Assembly (NCBI RefSeq): GCF_902686445.1
Contig: NC_062227.1
Coordinates: forward strand, 19,419,678-19,483,677
Reading direction: 5' to 3'
Source of the DNA: Sciurus carolinensis
Lineage: Eukaryota; Chordata; Mammalia; Rodentia; Sciuridae
DNA: 64,000 nucleotides
A program made the position numbers and the translations under genes. This document shows, in pieces, positions 9,067-19,586 of this stretch (the first letter of the stretch is position 1; every line of letters begins with the position of its first letter). The notes under the pieces were generated by a model. It was not told the DNA's origin, searched no databases, and saw only the letters and a program-made list of their open reading frames with translations.

Positions 9067-12000
9067 ATGTCAAAAACAAATATGAGTCAATTGACTGGGA
9101 ATATAAATCATATCACAATAATAACCCTGAATGTTAATGGCCTGAATTCATCAATCAAAAGACACAGACTGGCAGATTGGATTAAAAAGAAAAATCCAAC
9201 AATATGCTGCCTGCAAGAGACTCATCTCATAGAAAGAGACACCCATAGACTAAAGGTGAAAGGATTGGGAAAAACATACCATGCACACGGACACAGCAAA
9301 AAAGCTGGAGTATCCATCCTCATCTCAGATAATGTGGACTTCAAACCAAAACTAGTCAGAAGGGATAAAGAAGGACATTACATGCTGCTTAAGGGAAGCA
9401 TAAATCAGCAAGACATAACAATCATAAATATCTATGCCCCGAACATTGGTTCATCCACGTACGTCAAACAAATCCTTCTCAATTCCAGAAATCAAATAGA
9501 CCACAACACAATAATACTAGGCGATTTTAACACACCTCTCTCACCACTGGATAGATCGTCCAAACAAAAATTGAATAAAGAAACTATAGATCTCAACAAC
9601 ACAATCAGCAATTTAGACTTAACAGACATATATAGAATATACCATCCAACAAAGAATGAATACACTTTCTTCTCAGCAGCACATGGATCCTTCTCTAAAA
9701 TAGACCATATTTTATGCCACAAAGCTACTGTTAGTAAATACAAAGAAGATAGAGATACTACCTTGTACTCTATCAGATCATAATGGATTGAAATTAGAAA
9801 TAAATGACAGAATAAAAAACAGAAACTTCTCCAATACCTGGAGACTAAATAATACACTATTATATGATGAATGGATAACAGAAGACATCAGGAGGGAAAT
9901 AAAAAAATTCTTAGAAGTAAACGAGAACAAAGACACATCATATCAAAATCTCTGGGACACTATGAAAGCAGTACTTAGAGGAAGATTTATTTCATGGGGT
10001 GCATTCAAAAAAAGAAGTAGAAATCAACAAATAAACGACTTAACACTACAGCTCAAAGCACTAGAAAAAGAAGAGCAGACCAATACCAAAAGTAGTAGAA
10101 GACAGGAAATAGTTAAAATCAGAGCCGAAATCAACGAAATTGAAACAAAAGAAACAATCGGAAAAATTAACAAAATAAATAGTTGGTTCTTTGAAAAAAT
10201 AAATAAAATTGATAAACCCTTAGCCACACTAACCAAGAGAAAGAGGGAGAAAACTCAAATTACTAAAATTCGGAATGAACAAGGAAACATCACAACAGAC
10301 ACGACCGAAATACAAAACATAATTAGAAGCTATTTTGAAAATCTATACTCCAACAAAACAGAAAACCTCGAAGACATCGACAAATTTCTAGAGACATATG
10401 AACTACCTAAACTGAACGAGGAGGACATACACAACTTAAATAAACCAATTTCAAGCAATGAAATAGAAGAGGTCATCAAAAGCCTACCAACAAAGAAAAG
10501 TCCAGGACCAGATGGGTTCTCAGTCGAGTTCTACAAAACCTTTAAAGAAGAGCTCATTCCAATACTCCTCAAACTATTCCATGAAATAGAAGAGGAGGGA
10601 ACCCTACCAAACTCGTTCTATGAAGCCAATATCACCCTGATACCTAAACCAGACAGAGACACATCAAGGAAAGAAAATTTCAGACCAATATCCTTAATGA
10701 ACATCGATGCAAAAATTCTCAACAAAATTTTAGCAAATCGCATACAAATATATATTAAAAAGATAGTGCACCACGATCAAGTGGGTTTTATCCCAGGGAT
10801 GCAAGGTTGGTTCAGCATTCGGAAATCAATAAATGTCATTCACCATATCAACAGACTTAAAGTTAAGAATCACATGATTATTTCAATAGATGCAGAAAAA
10901 GCATTTGATAAAATACAGCATCCCTTCATGCTCAAAACACTAGAAAAAATTGGGGTAGTGGGAACATTCCTAAACATTATAAAGGCCATCTACGCTAAGC
11001 CCATGGCTAATATAATTCTAAATGGTGAAAAACTGAAAGCGTTCCCCCTAAAAACTGGAACAAGGCAGGGATGCCCTCTTTCACTGCTTCTATTCAACAT
11101 CGTCCTTGAGACTCTAGCCAGAGCAATCAGACAAACCAAAGAAATTAAAGGGATACGAATAGGAAAAGAAGAACTCAAACTATCCCTGTTCGCTGATGAC
11201 ATGATTATATATTTAGAGGAACCTGGAAATTCCACCAGAAAACTTTTAGAACTCATAAGTGAATTCAGTAAAGTAGCAGGTTACAAGATCAATGCTCATA
11301 AATCCAATGCATTTTTATACATAAGTGATGAATCTTCAGAAAGAGAAATTAGGAAAACTACCCCATTCACAATAGCATCGAAAAAAATAAAATACTTGGG
11401 AATCAATCTCACAAAAGAGGTGAAAGACCTCTACAATGAGAACTACAGAACACTAAAGAAAGAAATTCAAGAAAACCTTAGAAGATGGAGGATCTCCCAT
11501 GTTCCTGGATAGGCAGAATTAATATCGTCAAAATGGCTATACTACCTAAAGTGCTATACAGATTCAATGCAATTCCAATTAAAATCCCAATGATGTACCT
11601 TGCAGAAATAGAGCAAGCAATTATGAAATTCATCTGGAAGAATAAAAAACCTAGAATAGCTAAAGCAATCCTCAGTAGCAAGAGCGAAGCAGGGGGTATT
11701 GCAATACCAGATCTTCAACTCTACTACAAAGCAATAGTAACAAAAACGGCATGGTATTGGTACCAAAATAGACAGGTAGATCAATGGTACAGAATAGAGG
11801 ACATGGACACAAACCCAAATAAATACAATTTTCTCATACTAGACAAAGGTTCCAACAATATGCAATGGAGAAAAGATAGCCTCTTCAACAAATGGTGCTG
11901 GGAAAACTGGAAAACTATATGCAATAGAATGAAATTAAACCCCTATCTCTCACCCTACACAAAACTCAACTCAAAATGGATCAAGGACCTCGGAATCAGA

Positions 12001-12915
12001 CCAGAGACCCTGCATCTTATAGAAGAAAAAGTAGGTCCAAATCTTCAACTTGTTGGCTTAGGATCAGATTTCCTTAACAGGACTCCCATAGCACAAGAAA
12101 TAAAAGCAAGAATCAACAACTGGGATAGATTCAAACTAAAAAGCTTTCTCTCAGCAAAGGAAACTATCAGAAATGCGAAGAGAGAGCCTACAGAGTGGGA
12201 GAATATCTTTGCCAACCATACCTCAGATAGAGCGCTAATTTCCAGAATCTATAAAGAACCCAAAAATCTCTACACGAAGAATACAAATAATCCAATCAAC
12301 AAATGGGCTAAGGAAATGAACAGACACTTCACAGAAGAAGATGTACAAGTAATCAACAGATATATGAAAAAATGTTCAACATCCCTAGTAATAAGGGAAA
12401 TGCAAATCAAAACTACCCTAAGATTTCATCTCACCCCAATTAGAATGGCGATTATCAAGAATACAAGCAACAATAGGTGTTGGCGAGGATGTGGTGAAAA
12501 AGGAACACTCATACATTGCTGGTGGGGTTGCAAATTAGTGCAGCCACTCTGGAAAGCAGTGTGGAGATTCCTCAGAAAGCTTGGAATGGAAACACCATTT
12601 GACCCAGCTATCCCACTCCTTGGCCTATACCCAAAGGACTTACAATCAGCATACTACAGAGATACAGCCACATCAATGTTCATTGCTGCTCAATTCACCA
12701 TAGCCAGATTGTGGAACCAACCTAGATGCCCTTCAGTTGATGAATGGATAAAGAAACTGTGGCATATTTATACAATGGAATATTACTCCGCAATGAAGAA
12801 TGATAAAATTATGGCATTTGTAGGCAAATGGTCGAAATTGGAGAATATCATGCTAAGTGAGATAAGCCAATCTCAAAAAACTAAAGGACGAATGATCTCG
12901 CTGATAAGTGGATGA
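9067..12915 (+). pseudogene. L1 ORF2 (endonuclease-reverse transcriptase), two frameshifts
   Basis: ORF2p nicks target DNA and copies L1 RNA at the nick. From ATG 9067 to TGA 12915 the coding length is about 1282 codons, the normal size. The APE-like endonuclease has TLNVNGLNS, QETHL, INIYAPN, GDFN and KIDHIL blocks. The frame is lost by one extra base near 9744, just before the SDHNG motif. The frame 9788-11512 carries the reverse transcriptase: the KSPGPDG block, GF-P-G, RQGCPLS and the catalytic FADD (11189-11200) are intact. One missing base near 11488 moves the rest to the frame 11485-12915, which ends with the CX3CX7HX4C zinc knuckle near 12478-12531. Catalytic residues look intact; only the two single-base indels prevent translation. 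Confidence 0.92.
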
Positions 12916-13135
12916 GGACATATAATGGGGGGTGGGACGGGCTAGCATTAGGTTTAGGGTTAGGTTTAGAGTTAGGCTAAGGAGAGCGGTAAGAATGAAG
13001 GAAAGAAGGACTGTGTAGAGGGAAAAGAGGGGTGGGAGTGGTGGGAGGGGTGGGAGGGGTAGGGGGGAGGGGAAAAATAAAATAAACATCATTACCCTAT
13101 GTAAACATAAAAAATAAAAAAAAGAAAAAGAAAAA
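12916..13135 (+). other. L1 3' UTR: telomere-like tract, G-rich tract, early A-tail
   Basis: The 3' UTR holds a TTAGGG-like stretch (12947-12982: repeats of TTAGG, TTTAGGG, TTAGAG), then a purine-rich part with at least six G-runs of three or more (13028-13072), which could form a G-quadruplex. An AATAAA at 13081-13086 is followed about 22 nt later by the A-rich tail. The terminal 80-90 nt present in the L1 copies at 34067 and 54553 are missing. Confidence 0.8.
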
Positions 13136-13151
13136 AAAGAAAAACAAAACA

Positions 13152-13429
13152 AAACAAGAATCCTGGAAAATGAGTTAATTCTGTGTAGCAACCCAGAAGT
13201 TTAAAACCGACACCCTATTGTTTTCTTTTTCTTATCTTCAGGTTACCCCCCTTTTTCGCTGAGACTGTTGCAGTTTACATTCCAATGCAGGCTTCAGCAA
13301 GGCCAGGCAGGGGGGAGAGGGAGGATCACCCAGGACTTTTTAACCCTTTTTCTTCCAGGTTGAGAAATCAGGTTAGGTTTGAATGCAGAAAATCACAAAA
13401 CATTATTTCTTACTACTTTTGAGGAATGG
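13152..13429. other. Unassigned sequence before assembly gap
   Basis: Flank downstream of the L1 insertion. No gene or repeat is recognised. A short polypyrimidine stretch (about 13215-13260) is followed by G-rich sequence at 13305-13325. Confidence 0.4.
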
Positions 13430-13529
13430 NNNNNNNNNNNNNNNNNNNNNNNNNNNNNNNNNNNNNNNNNNNNNNNNNNNNNNNNNNNNNNNNNNNNNNN
13501 NNNNNNNNNNNNNNNNNNNNNNNNNNNNN
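13430..13529. other. Assembly gap (100 N)
   Basis: Exactly 100 undetermined bases. A round 100 is commonly used for gaps of unknown size, so true spacing across this point may be larger. Frames crossing it are meaningless. Confidence 0.98.
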
Positions 13530-15713
13530 GGGTTGAGTTTTAGTGGGCCAGGCATCAAGAGTACTCAGAGGAGACCAATATTATATCCTAAAATACCTTA
13601 GCAGTTTATCTACAACTTTCTGCAAAGTATTAAAAACTGAAAACATTTAGCAAGAGTCTAAAAGCTGAGTGATTTGGTCAGAAGCTGGTCATAATGCAAT
13701 GAATTACACCGGTGACCACTCACCACTTTGATGCTGCTCTTGTGTTTCCAGTAAACAGTCATTTGACCTTCCTGTAGTGGTCAGAGCAGCAGGCCCTGTC
13801 ATCATCCCTATGTCTTTGGTAGGAGGTCATGGGAAGACACCCAAGGACACACACCTGGATGGAACTGGGCCTGGACATAAGCTTGTCATGGGTGGTGTCA
13901 GGGGAGATGCTAATGTCACAATGATGCACAGAAAAGGAGAGAAGTATACACAATGCAGTGACCCAACCAATCAGGTGCTGATGTGGGCACCAGAACCACC
14001 CTGAATAGCCTGTGCTGTCCATGCTCTCCTCATCCTGGTTTTTGAATCATGACTCAGGACAGTTTAGCACAGAGAAAAGGGAGATATCTCAACAATACTT
14101 GTGAGGAGTGGGACCCCTGGCCACTGCTGACTCATGAAATAAGAAACTGATCCCCAATGGTAAATGAGTCACAGAGACAGATGGATCTCTAGGTGGCAGG
14201 TATGTATGATTTTCTCTCCAAGAATATCATTCTGAGCTCTTAAATACACATGAAGTCTGGGGTATTAGTTCAGCTGCAAGGAGTAAGCATGGCAGCAGAG
14301 GAAGCTGCCACTTCCAGGTCCCTGATATGGGTTCCTTGCTTGCAACATCCTCCCCAAACCCTGGGGTCACACCCATCTCTGACCAGGTGCCAGGGTCATG
14401 GTCCAGAATACTTATATTCACTCAATGCCCTGGTCTACACCTAAGGAAGAAAGGGAACTGAATAGGAATGTTGGTCCCACAGCCTGAGATGACACTCCCT
14501 GGCAAACAGTGGCCTTGTGTTGTGAGGGAGCCAGAAATGTCTTGGGCCAGGGCTAATGGCCTCCACAATCCTGGGGTGGTCTCTGGGAACTGTGGAGGCT
14601 TACTTTCCTCACATCCTGATGAAAAGAGATTAGGGGAGGAAAGGCTTAGTGGGTCTACAAATCATCAGGTGAGTGTAGTTATATTGACAAACAGGAGTGG
14701 CCACTGGGCACCTGGATATTATGTATTTTTCCCTTCATCTGACTTTGAGCTGATATTTTCCTATAATGATGAGCCCAGCACACCCCAAACCTAGAACTTG
14801 GCTTGATTTGCAGATCTGTTCACTGTCTCTTCTCTCTGGCAACATGATGCCCCTGTCTCCAAACTGACTCCTGAACTCACAGTCACAGTTCCACCTGAGT
14901 TCTCCCAAGTCTGCCTGTTCCTGTCACAAATCAGACCCAGGGTCAAGAAGCAGGAACCCTTGTCCACGCACCTGTCCACTGAAGCCTGTAAATGCAGACA
15001 GAGTTGTCAAGGCAGCTGCCTGAGTGCCACAGGGGCTCAGAACTCTCCTCACCACTGGGAAGTTCTGTGAGTTCTGGCGTGGCCTGCCAGACTGACAGCA
15101 CATGCTCAAAAGTATCTTTTGGTGCCATTGATAATAGTCAAAACACTTGTACATCTGCTCAGTAGTCAAGCTTGTCTGAAGGCAAATTCTCCTGCTGAAC
15201 AATACTTCTAGCTCTGGTATACAGAGATACACAGAGTTGGCTGGGGCAACTCACATCTACCAAGTAAGTGGTATGAGGCCTGCTAAGCTTCCCAAGGACA
15301 GCAGAACAATAGGCCATGCAATGCTTCACTGGAAAGAGGACTGTGTCATGAACATGTGCTGGGGAGACAGAGCAGGTCCCTGTGGACAGGACACATGGGC
15401 CCCCCTTCCTGTGCTGACTCACCCCCAGCCAGATGTGAAACTTGCCTCCCAAGCTGATCCCAACCCTTCCCAGCTGAACTCCAGAGAACCCAAAGTCTAG
15501 GGCTGGAACATTCTGCACCCCTGAAAAGGCAGGGCCTGCAGATGCTCCTGTCCAGAGCCAATTCTTTGCCTGGAATTACCATAGACCTAGTTTTCTAAGG
15601 CTCATCTCAGCTCTGGGAACACTGCAGATTAGCCAGGGTGAGAAGTGGGCCCACCCCATGTGAGAAAACAACACTGGATCAAAGATTTCAAGCACCAGTA
15701 ATAGGGGGACAGA
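13530..15713. other. Single-copy sequence, no gene recognised
   Basis: Moderate-GC sequence without recognisable transposons. Several short frames on both strands (60-119 codons) overlap each other, show no family motif and often start at non-ATG codons. I see no supported exon here. Confidence 0.4.
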
Positions 15714-16080
15714 TCATTGGAGGGCACTGGGGGATAGGGGAAGGCACCCAGGAGAGAGGGAAGGATGGATAAAGGTGAGGGAGTCACCTGGTGGAATGGT
15801 GGCACCTGAGGAGAGGGGCAGCCACCTGTGGAAGAGGGAGTACAGGAAGGAGTTGAGGGAGACCCTTGGGATGGGAGAAGCCACAGTGGGAAGAGCCACT
15901 TTTGCTAGGAGGAGCACCTGTGGAGTGGGAGAAGCAACCTGAATGGAGGTGGGGAGAGCCTGTGCTGGTAGAGGTAGCTGCTTGGGACTGGGGAGAGTTG
16001 CCAAGAGGGAGATGGGGAGCTTTCCAGTGGTCGAGGTACCTGCCTGAGATGTGAGAGAAGCACCCTGTGGTACTTGGGAA
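15714..16080 (+). repeat. Degenerate G-rich minisatellite
   Basis: Successive units of very roughly 25-35 bp share the pattern GGGAGAAGC-CACCTGTGGA with drift. Words such as CACCTG, GGGAGA and GGGAAG recur about a dozen times. The plus strand is strongly G-rich. The overlapping frames on both strands (Pro/Ser-rich on minus, Trp/Gly/Glu-rich on plus) are by-products of the repeat. Confidence 0.6.
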
Positions 16081-16129
16081 AATTTTGAAGTTTATAGGGG
16101 AGTCACCTGTGGTGGCCTGTTATCCTTAC

Positions 16130-16400
16130 CTGCTGAACCTTGCTGGATTTGGTGGTCATGGCTAATGCAAAGTCCTCCAGCCTCTGGCACACCTCTCTGG
16201 GATAGTGCCAGCTTTTGAGTCCTTCAGGGCAGATGGAGCATGGTGGTTTGATCCTCAATGAAGACAGTGAAGATGGTGGTTTTAGACCAGTATCCTCCAC
16301 ATATTTCCTGATCAGGACCAGCTCTCTGAGGATGATGGCATTGTCAACTTGAAAGCCCATCCACAAACCTCCTTCTAGGAGACATCTCTCCTGTCCACAG
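16130..16400 (-). other. Exon-like segment, gene not identified
   Basis: The minus-strand frame in 16483-16103 reads without a stop through about 85 codons of ordinary protein-like composition and meets a consensus splice donor CAG|GTAAGG at 16130/16129. The upstream acceptor is not clear; CTGTGGACAG at about 16390 is possible but has a poor pyrimidine tract. I do not recognise the protein. It may be a decayed or duplicated exon, or chance. Confidence 0.25.
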
Positions 16401-17044
16401 CCTTTCCCACAGGAATGCACTTTCCATGCCACATAAGAAAAGAGCAATGCAAAGAGACTTGCTGAGAAGTTCTTCTGGGCCATGCACCCTGCTGGCCCAC
16501 CACTCTTCCCAAACCCAGGATTCCTCCTGAAGCCCAGACCTGTGGGACACAGTGATTCCCAATATGCTGCCTGAGACTCGCTTCCTGTTCACCCAAATGC
16601 AACTTGTCTTGTCTTCTCATTGCCTCCCAGTACTTCCCTCCATGACTTACTCCTGTTCAGTCCTTGCCACATTTCCATTCCTATCACCCTGAGAGTCTCC
16701 CTGAGGCCTAGATATGAGGCACACTTGCCATCCATGTCCACTGTCACTAGCCACAGGCTGGATTATCCACCCAGACTCAGGTGTCAGATGGGAGGAGATG
16801 GTTATGAAGATGACCTCAGCCACCTAGTCCTGAGGAGGGAGGAGGGATGCAGCTTGGGCCTGGCTCACAGTCAGCAAGAAACACTGATGCCATACTGCTT
16901 ATGTTGTTGTGGCTGTAAATTCTTGCTCCTACCACCAGTCACCCACTGGAGCATTGGTGCTATATCCAACTCCTCAGCACAACTGGTGGAACCAGTGCAG
17001 ACATATGTCCACAGAACCCCTTCTGCAGCAGTAACTCTGCAGGT

Positions 17045-17148
17045 TGGTCACCACCACGACCTCCAGCCTCCTCGTATCCATGCAGTAGTGAATGTCATTC
17101 CAGAACTGCTACAGTTCCTTGATGCCTCCTGTCACCTGGCAATTCTGG
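17045..17148 (-). other. Exon-like segment with internal stop, gene not identified
   Basis: On the minus strand a pyrimidine-rich acceptor (CTCTTCTTCCAG) at about 17149 precedes about 35 codons that read as plausible protein. They are interrupted by a TAG which would be CAG with one change. No donor is obvious. With the segments at 16130 and 19254 it could be part of one decayed minus-strand gene. Confidence 0.2.
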
Positions 17149-18283
17149 AAGAAGAGCATGCTGAGCCCTGGCTGCCCTCAGCTCCCTGGCTGTCAACCCT
17201 GCAAACCAACCTCAGAGAAGGGAGTAATGTCTGGGATTGAACACAATGATCATCAAATCCACAGTGTGGTGAAGCAGGGCATGTACAACCGTGCCCACAA
17301 GGCTCTGAGAAATTGCCCTGATCACACAGGCATTTTTCAAGCCATGCTGAGAATCTCACCTCACCCTCCAAGTAGCCAGACCTGTCAACCCACCTTGACA
17401 CCCTTCACCTTTCCCAAAAGAGGATGGTTCTCAGCTGCACAGGTGAAGAAGTTAAGGCACAGAGAGAGAGGCCTGACAACCCATGTTTGGGTGCACAGCT
17501 AGAGTGACACCACAGTCAGTGACACAGATTTCAGACCCAAGGGGCCAGTGTTGATGCACACCTTAAGTGAATGAACACTCACTAGGGCCAGGCCCTCAGA
17601 TGCTAGGAATGTTCAAAACTGAGTGGGATAAAGGGGACCCTATATTTGCTCAGTAACAGCTCACTCATCCTGAGCCAGATTTGACCAACAACCAAGAATG
17701 CCCAGACTGTCAATTCCAGTACCCTGTGTGGTCACTCCATTTACAAAATGCTGACAGCCCGCCATCTTGCCTCTGCTACCATGTCCACATAAGTGACAGA
17801 AGGTACTGGTAATCATATGCCCTACTCTCTGAGGCTGTGATCACAAGGCCCCTTGCCATTTTAGAACACTCCTGCCTGCCCTGACCCAGATGCAGGACTT
17901 GACTTTGTTAAGAAGTCTCTGAACTGGACAGGTTCTGCCCTGTGCTAGGTGTGGTGGCCATGTTTCTTCAGGTCTCAGCTACATGATACATCATCAGACA
18001 TAACTATGAGCCATCATGACTGAGTTTATAACCATCTCTGTGTCTTCTCCTCAGCAAGATGAGGTAAGGCAGGTTGCAGTCATTGGAAGAGGGAGGAAAA
18101 TATCAACAGGTCCTAGACAGAAATGTCTTGGGAGTTCTAGGATGAGAAAGAGGTCACTTATCATGGAACTTGGGGCCCAGACCCATGACTGAAAAGTGGG
18201 AAGGCCCAGAGACAGCCCCTGGGATCCTGCCAGATGTACACCTTCTTTTTACAGATCCCTCTGGTTGCTGGGTGGACTTATCC

Positions 18284-18401
18284 AGGCCCTAAGCAATTTA
18301 GTGAATCCCTGACTCAAAATTAAAAATAAAAATAAATGAATAAAAAGGTTTGGGATGTGTTCAGTGGTTGAGAGTCCTTGGATTCAATCCCTGATACCAA
18401 A
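18284..18401 (+). repeat. B1-ID composite SINE, 5'-truncated
   Basis: The B1 3' part (GGCCCTAAGCAATTTAGTGA) is followed by an A-rich linker and an ID-like tail with GGGATGTGTTCAGTGG and GGATTCAATCCC (degenerate B box). Confidence 0.65.
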
Positions 18402-19253
18402 AATATCCCCTTTTGTCCAGACATATCACTATATGGAAACTTTCCTGCATCACTCAGACATACTTTAATCAAATACACAACTGTTTAGGGAGGAGCATGA
18501 AGCACAGTCCTCATAGTACATGGGCAAATAATGATTGCAAGTGCCTCTCTATCAATAAAGTCAGGTTGTGATGCTAAACATGCTGAGATCCAAGGTAACT
18601 CCAGATGACTGGAGAGATACTTCTGATCTTCAGACTGGGAGAAATAGAAGGTCTGCTAGTTGATTTTCAGAATCTAGTACTCAGTCTTAATTGAATCCAA
18701 TTTTAACCTTTCCCTTTTCCCTACCCTAATTCTAAAATTAGCCAATTTAGTGGACTGTAACCTCAAAATCTTAAAGTTAGAGTGAAGGGCAACACTGCAT
18801 TAGGTTAGAGATAAAAGCGAGTGGACAGCCTCTAGCAAGTGCCAAGCACTTGCTAGGCAGGTTCTGGTACCATAGCCTTCTACCAGAAGTAAAGGTTTGC
18901 CTTGACCACTCACTTTTGAGTATGGTATCATTTTTTGTGGCACCTCATTATTTCTAACAAGACTTACTGCAGATTGAGATCCTGGGTTTACAAGAAAAGG
19001 ACAAACCTCTCCAAAGGTGGACCATGTCTTATCCACTGATTATTATTATTATTATTTTTTTTACTATATAGCACAGTGTGGCACAAGATGACCACTGAAC
19101 ATGGACATGATAATTAGGTAGTTTACTTCCTGTTTCCAAGACAGTTAAAGTTGATCCAGTGAGAGTAAGTCACCATGACTGAGCTCATGTCCTGTTAGGT
19201 ATAGTGGAAGAAGCCTCCTCTTCCCTCTACACTCTGCCCCACCACAGACTTAC

Positions 19254-19586
<333 letters not shown>

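Larger units (their letters stand above)
6838..13135 (+). mobile_element. Nearly complete L1 retrotransposon with tandem promoter monomers
   Basis: All L1 parts occur in order: a 5' UTR with two tandem 459-bp monomers (6838-7755) and a unique segment (7756-7987), ORF1 (7988-9035), a 31-nt spacer, ORF2 (9067-12915), a 3' UTR with a G-rich tract, and an A-rich tail. A likely target-site duplication AAAGAAAAACAAAACA lies at 6818-6832 and 13136-13151, although it is low in complexity. Coding lesions are few: one stop and one frameshift in ORF1, two frameshifts in ORF2. The copy is therefore fairly young, but as sequenced it cannot move by itself. The 3' UTR is shorter than in the two other young copies of the window. 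Confidence 0.93.

Noticed and set aside
12947..12982. Interstitial telomere or chromosome-fusion remnant
   Set aside because: The hexamers sit at the same position in three L1 copies, so they belong to the L1 3' UTR and not to a fusion point.
12853..13191. 112-codon minus-strand frame with Pro-rich repeats
   Set aside because: Reverse reading of the G-rich and telomere-like L1 3' UTR; the same frame recurs at 34186-34354 and 55180-55392 for the same reason.
15714..16054. Trp/Glu-rich plus frame and Pro/Ser-rich minus frame
   Set aside because: Both follow from the degenerate minisatellite; the plus frame starts at TTG.
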